DNA of 64,000 nucleotides, taken from assembly GCA_036346225.1 (NCBI GenBank), contig JARFIW010000139.1, positions 372,001 to 436,000 on the forward strand, given 5' to 3'. Shown here piece after piece: positions 12,289-22,577 of the stretch. The DNA comes from Platerodrilus igneus. Lineage: Eukaryota; Arthropoda; Insecta; Coleoptera; Lycidae. The stretch's first letter is position 1. Each line of letters begins with the position of its first letter. The notes under the pieces are model-generated. The model did no database searches. It saw nothing but the letters and a program-made list of their open reading frames with translations, and had not been told where the DNA came from. A program made the position numbers and the translations under genes.

Positions 12289-14297
12289 TTACTGACAGAA
12301 GTCACAGGTAAAAACTTCGTCTTCGTCTTCCCCCACTCCCGCACAAGCATCATGGGCCCAGCCTTCGCAATGTTGACACCTTATCCAACCTTCTTCTGCC
12401 TTAGAATTGGAATAAAGTTCGCTGCAAAATATACAAACTGCTTCTTCGCATTCATCTTCTGAACTTGAATCATCACTTTCTCTCAACTTCCTTCTTTTTA
12501 TATTTTTTTGACCCTTGGTATCATTTTGTTTTTTGTCTCTCACGCTCGTTTCTTTTGCACTGCTGCTGTCTTTCTTATTTGCGTTATTTACTGTTTTGTA
12601 TTTTCTAGTCGTCATCCCATTGTCATTTATTTTGCCTTTTTTATTTAGTTTGGCTATATGGGCTGTTTTTTCAGTATCTCCTAAGTTTAATTTTGGCTTC
12701 TTTGTAGAAAGTCTTTTAGAAATTGATTCTTCTAGTTCCTCTTTATATGGTGTCGATGTTAACACTGCAGTTTTACCCCTTCTTCTATCATTTAGATTTA
12801 ATTTTCGTTCACAATGAGGAACTGGAACAACCTGTTGTGGCGTTATAACAAAATTCTGCGTGGTATGGGAACATGAAGGAGTCGAATTTGCATAAAACTG
12901 CTCTGTAGGAATCGGTGTTGTGCTTGGTGGTTTTCTCAGTGGTGATCTCGGTAAACTTCTTAGTGGTGTCCTTGGTGGTGTCCTCGGTGGTGTTCTCAAT
13001 GGTGTTCTAGGTGGAGAGTTTCTAGGTTCTGGTAACTGGTTATCATTTATTTCACCTTGAGTGGGCCTATTTGTAGTCTCGGCCGGTTCAAACATCCAGT
13101 CTGGGAAGATCTCTGGATTTACTGGATGTATCCCCGTTTTTCTAAATCCGCTAACTGCGGTTTGGACGCTAGCGGCTTTCATAAAAGCATTTCCAAAAAG
13201 TTTGCCTATTTGAGAAATAGTAATAGGCCTGCCTGGATGTTGTTGCATCCATCTCTGGACCTCTGAACTTTAATATGAGCTGATTGGTGACATAAAACTT
13301 ACGTCTATTGGTTGTAGACGGTGTGTTGTATGCGGTGGAAAGCACAGTAAGACAACACCGTTATCCCTAGCTCTATGAATTAGCTCTATATTCTTGGTAT
13401 GGGTGGCATGGCCATCTAGAAGCAAAGGAACTGGATTTTCTTTAGAAGGGTTGGAAAAAGCAATAAATTTATCAAACCAACTCAAAAATATTTCCGTTTG
13501 CATCCACCCTAAAGGATGGTAATGAGCTGTACTACCAGGGGAAGCATCATCTAACAGTTCTGGCTTTGCCCTAGCTTTTGGGAAAACGAACAACCGTGGC
13601 ATGAATGCACCACTAGCACTCATGCAGATCTCCACTGTAACCAGAACTCCACGTTCAGCCGAAGACAAGCAGCCAACTTGTTGCTTTCCACACAATGATA
13701 AACATTTAGACCGTTTGTTTGTTACTGTCATAATCCCTGTTTCATTGACGTTGTAAATACGCTCAGAAGGTATTTTGTGTTTCTCCATCGTTTCAGTAAT
13801 CAGCGACAAAAATTTGTTTACGGAAGGCCTATTGAAACCCTAGCTAGTGGGGTTGGCTCAGGCGATCGAAGTTTAATAGTCGGATGCCGATTGAGAAAAG
13901 CATACAGCCATGCTTTACCAGCCTTTTTCTTGCTCTTATTAAATCTATTAGGTAAGCCGTTGCGTTCTGCTAATTCAAATGCCAAACACCTTAATGCATT
14001 GAGAGTTAAACCAAACAGGCGTGATTCCATACACAAAATATATTCCACTAATTCCTCTTCCTGAGCAGGACTAAAAACAGGTTTATGACGTCCTAGTCCT
14101 TTTTTTGCTGAATCCTCTCTGTTAAGAACACCCTGTTTAATTTTCTTCACCCTTGCTTCAATGGTTGTACGAGGAACCCCATATTCTTTAGAAGCTTTGA
14201 GATACCCCATTCTTCCCTCCAGTACCTCCTCAACAGCCTGACGCATACTGTTCTCATCCCAAGACTGCCTTTGCGTTGTTCTTGTATACTTTCCCAT
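12289..14297 (-). pseudogene. pogo/Tigger-type DDE transposase with C-terminal PHD-like finger, disrupted
   Basis: The ATG at 14297-14295 opens a frame with an N-terminal helix-turn-helix typical of pogo transposases (RQSWDENSMRQAVEEV, YGVPRTTIEARVKK). At about 13842 one base is lost or gained and the reading moves to the next frame (GFNRPSVNKFLS). The DDE core follows. The first catalytic site reads YNVNETGI, so the usual Asp is Asn (codon 13746-13744). The second is LLLDGHATH and the third LQPIDVSF. A TAA at 13272-13270 then interrupts the frame, which resumes (VQRWMQQHPGRP) to 12289. The tail has a Pro/Arg repeat (PPRTP units) and ends in a Cys-rich finger, CIFC..WIRCQHCEGWAHDAC..CDFC, as in several insect pogo-like proteins. 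Three separate lesions make it non-functional. Confidence 0.88.
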
Positions 14298-14333
14298 TGG
14301 AATTCTAGCCTGAAAAAGACATCGACGATGTAG

Positions 14334-14367
14334 TTGGGTAAAACGGGATGCCTCCCGTTTTACCCAA
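14334..14367. repeat. Subterminal palindrome upstream of the transposase start
   Basis: Perfect 15-bp arms (TTGGGTAAAACGGGA) with a 4-nt loop, about 37 bp upstream of the transposase ATG. Another half-site follows (GGTTTTACCCAACT, to about 14394). This position suggests the transposase could bind its own promoter (inference). Confidence 0.85.
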
Positions 14368-14947
14368 CCACACAGTGTCCGGTTTTACCCAACTGTGGAT
14401 TGCTAAAACATGTGACTATATTTTAATAACAGACAAAGCAAATTCCTAGAACCTATTGTACATAACTATAGTAAACAAACACAGTATCCCCTAAATCTAC
14501 TCATCTTCAATTAATTTTGTCTGTAAACTAAAAAATCACCGTTTAAAAGCACGCTAAATATTTTAGTTTAACTTCACAATTCGACACATCCACCTCTTAC
14601 GCCGTCTAGAGGGAAACTAGAGTTGGTAGATGACTTGCTGGCCATCGGTAGGTACCGAGAGTTATCATTTACGGTCATATCCGATAGATCGTACTGCATG
14701 TTTTGAAATAAAACAGGGTATCCTGTTTTACCAGACCATCCCGTTTTACCCAACTTTCCCCTACTTTTATCCTTTAGATGATTATAGTTGTTAGAAACAA
14801 CAAATTTAAATCCTGTTTTAAATGCGATTCCTGTAGATGACATTGTGAAGAGGTATAGGTGTAGTATTTTTATACACAGAACAAACGTTAACCTTGAATG
14901 TCATACTACTGTTTTAACATTTAGAAGATAGAACAGAGGAAGAAAAA

Positions 14948-16130
14948 TGTGTTGTTATACATCAAATATGGACTTGGAGCTAGTCTTGGAACAATTTTTA
15001 AGTGGGATTCGAAGTGAAATTGGACAACTGGAAACGGAAGTTAGAATTTTTGTGAAGAGGAGATAAATGGAAAAATAAGTGAGGTGCGTGAGTCATGTAG
15101 AAACCAGATAGGCAGAGTTGAGAGAGAGGGGGCAGGGATTAAACAAAATAGCTTTAGCAGGAGAGAGTAATATTTCGGTAGAACAACAAATGAAATTTTA
15201 TGGTGAACCCACAAATTTTCATAAATAATATCCGGACATTAGTGTGTAATTTATATGACGAACCAACTAAATTAAATGTAGTAAAGACTTTGTTGAAAGA
15301 TAACGTTGAAGCCTGATATAATTTAGTAGGGTCAGATATTGAGTCAAATATAAATTTTGAGGAAAAAGTTCTCAAGCATTATTGGAGCGATCATAGGCAG
15401 GATCAGGTTAGGGATGATCTAATTGCAGGGAAATATAAGGGAAAATTTAGAGGATCCCGGAAACAATATGCGATTAGAAAATATAGCATCGCGAAGCAAT
15501 TAAATCCATCTTTGACGGATCGTCAAATCATCAAGTATTTGTTGAGACAATTTGAGAGTAAGATTAAGCAACATCTTGTTCTACAAAACATAGTAAAAAG
15601 GGAGACTTTTTGGAGTACCTGCAAAAGTATGATGATGTAAGTTCGGGAAGACCTCGGGAGAGCAGGGACAGGAATATAAATGTAGTACGATTCGAGGGTA
15701 GGAGAGATAATGCGTATACTCAAAGGGGGACAAATCAAAATTTTAGGAATAACTGAGTACAAAGGGGAAATTATTTCAGGAGCAACAGCAGCACGAGGGG
15801 AGCTATTCCAAAACCGGGGATATAAAAGCAACATAGTTCACCTGAGATCAATAGGACGTCGACGAATGTGGATAATAGGAAGAGATCTGAGGGACAGGAC
15901 ACGAACCGAAGGACGTATGCACAAGTTGTGGAAGGACAACCAGGACCTAGTGGAGAGATAAAAGCTAGGCAGAATTTTTAAAGAAGGACAAACCACTAGA
16001 AATTAAGATTTATAAGTATGAACATCCACGCGAATTTATGGACATCGAAGAGGAGAAGGAACCAGAAGAAGAAGAGATAATTTGTTTGCCGGTGGTTGAA
16101 ATTAAAATTTTAAATAGGTGTGTATGATCG
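14948..16130 (+). pseudogene. gag region of a truncated Gypsy element
   Basis: The reading must change frame several times. Recognisable pieces are a coiled region near 14975 (LEQFLSGIRSEIGQLETEV) and a capsid-like block near 15370-15600 (HYWSDHRQDQVRDDL, YSIAKQLNPSLTDRQIIKYL). A basic, disordered tail follows (RGTNQNFRNN, EGQPGPSG). These are typical of gag from Gypsy elements. No zinc knuckle survives. Stops at several points show that it is dead. The protease and reverse transcriptase follow directly. Confidence 0.6.
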
Positions 16131-17134
16131 TTGCTCGATTCAGAAGCAGAGGTGAGTTTGATATCGGAGGATTTCGTCAAGGAGATCCAAGATGAAATTA
16201 GAAATAGAGTTATGCCGATAAAAAGGAGTCATCTAATAGCTCCTAACAAAAAAAGGTTTGCGGTAGTCAATAATACGGTCGTGTTAAGGGTAGAAATTGG
16301 ATTAGTAAGCTGTGAACAGGAGTTTATTATCGTTTCTGGACTAAAATTCAAAAGTATTATAGGAGTGGATTTTATGAGGAAGATGGGAATTATAATTAAT
16401 TGTGATAAGAGTTTTGTGAATATAAGGGACATAGAGGTGCCCTAGATGAGTAGGTATGAGGTCACTGAGGATGACACTGGGTTGAATATAAATATGTTAG
16501 AGGTAGATAAAGTAGAGAAAAAAATAATAAATACTTTTAAATGTCCAGGTGAGCAAGTTAAAGGAGTACAAAATTTATTAAGAAAACATTCTCAGCTAGT
16601 AGGAGTACAAGCGAGCCAGCATTGGGTTACGAACATGTGTTAGAGATTGATAACTCGAAACCATTCAATACAAAAATCTATCCTATACCCGCAGCATATA
16701 GAAATCAGGTAAACCAAGAACTTGTAAAAATGTTACAAGACGGTATAATTGAAGTTTCAAACACACATTTTGTGAATCCGTTGGTGATCGTTAAAAAAAA
16801 AGGTGGTAGTATTCGTTGATGTTTGGACGCGAGAAAGATCAATCAACCTACTAAACCACAGTTTCATTGTCCACCGTCCATGGACACACTTTTAGCAAGG
16901 TTAAGTGGCAAACGTATTTTTTGCAAACTTGATTTGAGAAATTCGTTCTGGTTAATTCCTTTGCATCGTAATTCTAGAAGATACATAGGGTTTTCCATAG
17001 AGGGAAAATGTAGTAATGGTAAAGTAGTATCGTTTGGTTTGTCTACATCAAGTGCGCCATTAATTAAGTTCAAGGTAGCAAGGCAGGTTAAGAGGATCAT
17101 GATGAGGATCAAAAAGAGGGTTAGATTTAAATAA
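16131..17134 (+). pseudogene. Gypsy protease and truncated reverse transcriptase
   Basis: The protease reads LLDSEAEVSLISE where the active-site triplet would be DSG or DTG, so it has Glu in place of Gly. KFKSIIGVDFMRKMGI follows, as in retropepsins of this group. The reverse transcriptase fingers and palm start are clear: PFNTKIYPIPAAYRNQV, VNPLVIVKKKGGS, a stop at about 16818, then CLDARKINQPTKPQF and FCKLDLRNSFWLIPL (first catalytic Asp). The sequence stops matching after GLSTSSAPLIK, so the YxDD site, RNase H and integrase are gone. What follows is simple-repeat-like DNA and then a probable 3' LTR. Confidence 0.8.
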
Positions 17135-17330
17135 AGAAATAGAGTTATGTGTAGATAGATAGTGATAGATAAAGATAAATAGAGTTAGGTGTGAATAGAT
17201 AGTGATACATAAACATAATCGTGATAGGTATAAAAGTATAGTGATAGGGTTAAGAATAGTGATAAGTGTAAAATAACAAGAATAGGAATAGGTTAGGTAA
17301 TAGGAATAGTAATAGGTGTATATACAAAAT
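17130..17330. repeat. Degenerate A/T/G simple repeat after the truncated pol
   Basis: This has many irregular units of the type GATAGATA, GTGATA and GGAATAG, including two copies of an about 41-bp unit starting AAATAGAGTTA. It replaces the missing part of pol. Confidence 0.55.
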
Positions 17331-17407
17331 TAATTTTAGGGTATTTGAATATAAAAAAAACAGCAAATTTGTGTTATTCTTTCTATTAAAATAGGGGAAT
17401 AGTATCG

Positions 17408-17865
17408 TGTAATGAAGGGGTCATTTGGATATATAAAGGCACAAGTTGTACTAGGCCGCCCCTATAATAAGAGGGAGAAGTAGCCAGAAGGGTTAAGTTA
17501 TTCCGATAGGTAGCAGTGAGTCGAGTTTAAGCGCGCTAGGGTGCGCGTCACGTTATCCTAGCAGGTGTCGAGTGTTTTAGAACTTAGTTTAATTGTGAAT
17601 TTTGCATTGAAATTAAATTATAAAGTGACCCGTAAGAGTGTGGCAAAGGATGCTATTGTTTGATGATCAGTTGGATTGTATTTTACAGATAAGTTATAGC
17701 GTAGTGTTTGTTCTTTGTTCTTTCTTTAACCGCAGTGTAATTACGGTATATGCTGCGAATTTCTATTTAGCTGTGTTTGTTTTCTATGTAATAATATTGG
17801 TTACAAGTCATTAAACTACGTAAATCCATCTAGGAGTTATTATTAAATATTCACAGGTTGTAACA
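17408..17865 (+). mobile_element. Probable 3' LTR of the truncated Gypsy element
   Basis: A purine-rich run (AAAATAGGGGAATAG, 17389-17403) like a polypurine tract precedes TGTAATGAAGG at 17408. A TATAAA-like box follows at about 17433. The proposed end is TTGTAACA at 17865. It has TG..CA ends, as LTRs do. No matching 5' LTR is present in the window, so the limits are inferred. Confidence 0.4.
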
Positions 17866-18658
17866 GGTAAAACTAAAAAGGATCACGACAATACCGCATG
17901 CGAGGGGTGCCGCTAGTCCGGGCCGACATCAAGGGTATCCACTCGTGTCCACGCCTCCGGGAAGGTCTGAGCTTTCAGTAGGAGCATAGTGCAAAGTCAA
18001 CTCATAGGTTGAGAGCTATTGGATAAGATAAAATAGATTTATTCAGTTAGGGAGTTAGAATATTTTTTAATAATTATTTTTTTAGCTTAAGTAGTGTATA
18101 ATAATGTAGGGTCAATTTAATTTAGCTAAGTATAATGTAATACAGTACTTGTGTAAATATAGGGCATAATAAATAATAATTGGGGTAAAATTATTCTAAC
18201 GTATTTAAATCGGTAGTGAAGTATTATATGAAAATCTAAAAGCGTGGAGCAGGTGTTAAAATTACATTTCTAATTTCAAACGTAAAACCCAACACGTTTA
18301 AAACAGAACAAACAACGAGGGTAGATAATAGTTCTCGGAAATTTTCGTAGCATTTTCCGAAACACGGATTTTAAATGGTATCAAATACTTTTCAATTAGG
18401 AGTATTTTCAGATTTGTACATACATACTACACGCGTTTTAAATGATATTAAACACTTTTCGATTAGAAGGATTTCTACGCAGGTAAAGCTTGTTTTGTCA
18501 CAGGTTTTCGCATTTAGGGTACAACTTTAAGAGTGTTTCTAATTACGAAATATGAATAATTAGAATACTAGAAAGACTTCTTTATTTTTATCGGGTTTTG
18601 GAGTATTGTACGTACAGGTTATGGTGCTCAATGACCTTTATATAACTCCGTACAACAT

Positions 18659-18660
<2 letters not shown>
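17866..18660. other. No gene seen; one G+C-rich patch
   Basis: About 17890-17980 is distinctly G+C-rich for this window but has no open frame. The rest is A+T-rich. Confidence 0.4.

Positions 18661-18696
<36 letters not shown>
18661..18696. repeat. (AT)18 microsatellite, left bound of segment 1
   Basis: Perfect 36-bp (AT)n, followed by TGCTATGA. The same length and an inverted flank occur at 20721-20756. Confidence 0.95.
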
Positions 18697-18698
<2 letters not shown>

Positions 18699-20718
18699 CT
18701 ATGAATCACCCTTACGTTGGGTGTCTTTTTTTGTTGCTGTAAATAGCTTGTAGTTGGTAGTTATATTTATTTGCTGTGAATTAGCCCTATGATTGGAAGT
18801 CGTATTAATTTTTGCTGTAATCTCTGTTCACGACTATTTCGTTATACAACTTTGCTATGTCACAGCCCCTAATGTTGCCGTCGCCTTTTAAAACTTTACT
18901 GTTGTGTTCGTACTAGTCCCTTTCATTTGCGTCTCTAAATCCTATAATTTCTTAAATTTGTATGGCTCGGCTAGCTTAATCTATTAAACACAGAGTGCCC
19001 TATGTCACGACAATAAAGATTGTTTAACCCCTTTTCTTTCTATTACCTATCTGTTAAAATAATGTAAATAAAAATAAAAATAAAGCAATTCAAAAATAAA
19101 CGGTATTATTATCGAAAATATGTACATTTTTATGTCAATAACTTATGAATTTGCTTAATATTCAAAAATTAGCCCCTGAATAAAATATTGATATTTATCT
19201 GATTCCACCAATTTAATGTTCCCTGGAAGCCAGCACAAATTCCACTGTAATTACTTTTGAGCACCTTTTGAACGTTCAAAACTACCCTTTCGTTATTTTT
19301 CAAATTCTCAAATGATTTTTGATGATCCTTACAGATATTTGATATAGCAAATATTAAATGTTAAAATTGAAAAAAAGGTTTTATACTAATTATGAATAAA
19401 ATCTCTGACCTGCATTTTCCTTGCTTGTTTCCGCTTCTGAATTTCGATGGTCAGCACCCTGTATTGTTACAGCTTGACTCTTTAGTGTAGTTTCTTCACT
19501 TGCTGATCAGAATGATTAATTAACTGTTGCTTGAATTTTCCAATCGCATTTTTGGAATGACTTGGAGCTTGCCTGTAGTTTAATTTGAGTATATTGACGT
19601 TTATTATGTTTCCTTGTAGGCTTATTTAGAAGTATTTTTATAATATTCTCGAAGTTTGTTTAGTGGTACAATTAGAACTACATTGAGACAGATATTTATA
19701 GGTACATTCAGAAGTACATTCAGAGGTACACTCAGAGCCCTAAATTTCTTAAATATTAGAATTAAATTCAATTAATAGTTTACCCTACGTTTTAAGATCA
19801 AAACGGCTATTTCTCGTTGTATAAACTGGCACTTTTAATTTTCACTATTTTTAATAAATTATTAACTTTCACTAAGTTCACGATTACGTAATACTTAACT
19901 TTTATTTGACGTGGTTGGTGCCTTGTCGAAGAGATACTGAATGTTTACAAGTCCCCATAGTATTTATAGACTCCACCTATTAATTTTCTTATTGGTGTAC
20001 ATAGTGTGTTTGTGGATCAACGTGTTGTAATTTGTGCCTATCTTTGCAGAAATCGGTATTTCTAAAAGTTCCTTGTATTGATTCTTGTTCAGACGCTTGA
20101 TCTCACACGTAGATGTTTAACTTCGTGTAAATCTCTCAGAAATTCCAAATTTTCATTGCATTCTGTCACGACTTTCATGTTTGTGTCGACAATGGTTCAA
20201 ACCTTATCGCATCACGGACCGCCTGTTATACATTCTGTTTGTTACTCTCAATATGTCAGATTTTATCAAAATACAATGTCTTTTGTCACGTATTCATATT
20301 TGTAATAATGATGTATTTGAACGCGTTTACTTATTTATGCGTTGATTTTATTAAATAACTAATATGCCAGGTTGTTTATCTTCCCCGATTACGTGTTTAT
20401 TTTGATGAACTTTGTTGCGTTAAAACCTAATTTTCGCTCGTTTCTTTCCAGTTCTGGACTTGTATATCTAACTTGTACTATACGACGTACACATTATTAT
20501 TTTTTCTGAATAGTATCTGATTATTGCAGAATTAGCTTCTTTCTTGTAAATTAAATTGGTTATGATTATACAGTGTGCTCGTTATTAACTTTATATAAAA
20601 TAGTCGATTTACTCCTATTTAATGGTGGATTTGTTTGGTTTTGTTAACGTTAATAATACTTACATTAATCTTACGACCCCTATGACTTATCCACCCTTAA
20701 ATTACCTTCTTATCATAG

Positions 20719-20720
<2 letters not shown>
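18697..20720. mobile_element. AT-bounded segment 1, possible uncharacterised element
   Basis: The inner ends are TGCTATGA (left) and TCATAGCA (right), which are reverse complements. Together with the equal (AT)18 tracts they form 44-bp inverted termini. Inside, coding-like traces lie on the minus strand at 19974-20178. A basic stretch at about 19470-19620 includes RKHNKRQYTQIKLQA. A second such segment splits a LINE-A copy at 52691-54453. No known superfamily fits with confidence. Confidence 0.35.
19974..20178 (-). pseudogene. Unrecognised decayed open frame in AT-bounded segment 1
   Basis: From an ATG at 20178 the minus strand reads MKVVTECNENLEFLRDLHEV. After one frameshift at about 20100 it continues IKRLNKNQYKELLEIP to a stop at 19974. 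Upstream, in another frame, is RDAIRFEPLSTQ. The sequence looks protein-coding in composition but matches no family I know. Confidence 0.3.

Positions 20721-20756
<36 letters not shown>
20721..20756. repeat. (AT)18 microsatellite, right bound of segment 1
   Basis: Perfect 36-bp (AT)n preceded by TCATAGCA and followed by GTATATTT. It has the same unit number as the tract at 18661. Confidence 0.95.
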
Positions 20757-20762
<6 letters not shown>

Positions 20763-22569
20763 TTGTCTGGCTAGCTTAACGAAAAGTATACTGTTGAATT
20801 TGCGAAGATGAAATGAAATACAGAAATCTCAAGATACATCTATCCACCCAAAAATAATCTTCTTTCATACAAAAGAATATAGGACAACCTACAGCTTAAG
20901 TTCATACATAAAATTATTCCTTAACGTTACTTAAAATTAATCCATACCTAATCTTTGTTAACAGGCACAAAATCATCTTTTATGTGAAGAATTTATCAAT
21001 CCTGTATTACCACGTTTGTGAGTATAATTGACCAGTTATGCTCCACAGATTAATTAGTATAGGTCAAAATGCTTCGAAGTCTGACTTTATAATTTTTCTG
21101 GAAATTATCCCTAACACAAATAAATTAAAAACTTATTCTACCTTAAGTGCTAACATTAAAATATCCTTTTAAGTTACAAAAAAATTAACAAGTTATTCTT
21201 GCTAATATTATTGTCGAATAGCGCTTATCAAAAACTCATCTCCAACGTAATTAACGGTATCAAAAGCTTCCTGGTTCCACCTTAAATCTCAATCAGCTTG
21301 CAAAGTGCATTTTATTTTTAATCTATTAAACTCAGCGTATTTTCTGTCAAAGGTTGTTAAGTTCTCGTAGTGTTTTACAAAATAATTATGTTTCATATTC
21401 TTGCAAAGCTCTACGTAACTTATTTCATGTAAAATAAATTATAAATTGCTTGAACTTATGTTCAAATTTTTACTCAAAGATACATATCGTTTGGTTAAAA
21501 AAATAACTGACTGAATGCCGTTCTTATCTTTATACGTCATTTTCATATTTTTCCGGATTTATCTCGAAAATTAGTTACCGCTGTTATAAGAATTTACACC
21601 AATTTCGCGTTTTAACAATCTAATCAGTGTCAAGCTACCGCCTTCGATATTGTTTATGAGTATCCTAAGAGTGTCGAACCTCTTCTAATGCACGGAGTTA
21701 ATGTTCGCTGTCTCCTTCTCTCTTATTGTGCTATGGAAAGCTATTAAAATAATTTCTTATCTATTGCATTTTAATGTCCGTGCAAGTTACTTAAAGCGGC
21801 GTTTGTTCAGTAATTAACTTGTACAACATTTCTTAGTAATTGGCGTATTTATTTATTAACAACAAAGATTCTAGAATTAAATTGTTTTGCTTGAAACTCT
21901 TAAAATAAATTTAATTACATAATAAAGGATTACAACTGTGTTCCCTATGCTTTGCAAATGCAATTGATATACGATAAATAAAGCGAATGTTTTATACGCG
22001 AAACGTGTGTTTTGCTTTAACGCATGTGAAGTGAATGGTTTGTGTTTATAGCTTAGAATGAAAACTGGTTTTCAGTAATCATTTATACACGCAAAAATTA
22101 ATCGCAATTGTTTTATTAATGATTGATTTGTATTTTGATAAACACTTTTTAAACACTTTTTTAAGGTATCTTTAACAAAAATGAATACCTTTAATATTTA
22201 CACACCCAAATTGTTAAATTTGTGGCAGGTGTCAACACAACTAAACACCTATTTTACGACTAGAGAATACATAACCCCATAGAAAACGACTTTAAAATCA
22301 ATAAATGTTGCACTGACTTTTAATCGAAAATGACAGCTCTCAATAAGTGCACACGTTCAACGCCAACCGATGACGACCCACTGAACTGTATACAAAGAAA
22401 TACGCATCGATGCGGTCATCAAAAACGCTATTAAGTTAACAGTTCTATATTAGATTTTGTCTAAGCTGGTACTGTACGATTTACCTTGGCCGTAGTCTTA
22501 AGTTTACATATAAAAATTAGGTCTACATGATTACGCCATCAAAACCAAGTCCACTCTATGGTTTTGTTA
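20757..22569. other. A+T-rich, no gene recognised
   Basis: No element boundaries or coding signal seen. Confidence 0.4.
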
Positions 22570-22577
22570 CTCTGGTA

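Larger units (their letters stand above)
11940..14761 (-). mobile_element. Complete pogo-like (Tc1/mariner superfamily) DNA transposon, inactivated
   Basis: Both ends carry the same perfect 24-bp terminal inverted repeat, beginning GGGGAAAGTTGGG and continuing TAAAACGGGAT. Each end is flanked by TA (11938-11939 and 14762-14763), the target duplication of this superfamily. The element is 2822 bp and holds one transposase gene on the minus strand. Extra copies of the terminal motif lie inside: a palindrome at 12121-12164, another at 14334-14367, and a single degenerate copy at about 14717-14735 beside the right end. Such subterminal sites are probably bound by transposase (inference). Confidence 0.9.

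Noticed and set aside
12515..12817. Plus-strand open frame of 100 codons
   Set aside because: It is antisense to the basic tail of the transposase and its composition follows from that.
14574..14843. Minus-strand open frame of 89 codons
   Set aside because: It runs across the right terminal repeat of the pogo-like element and into flanking DNA, so it cannot be a real gene of either.
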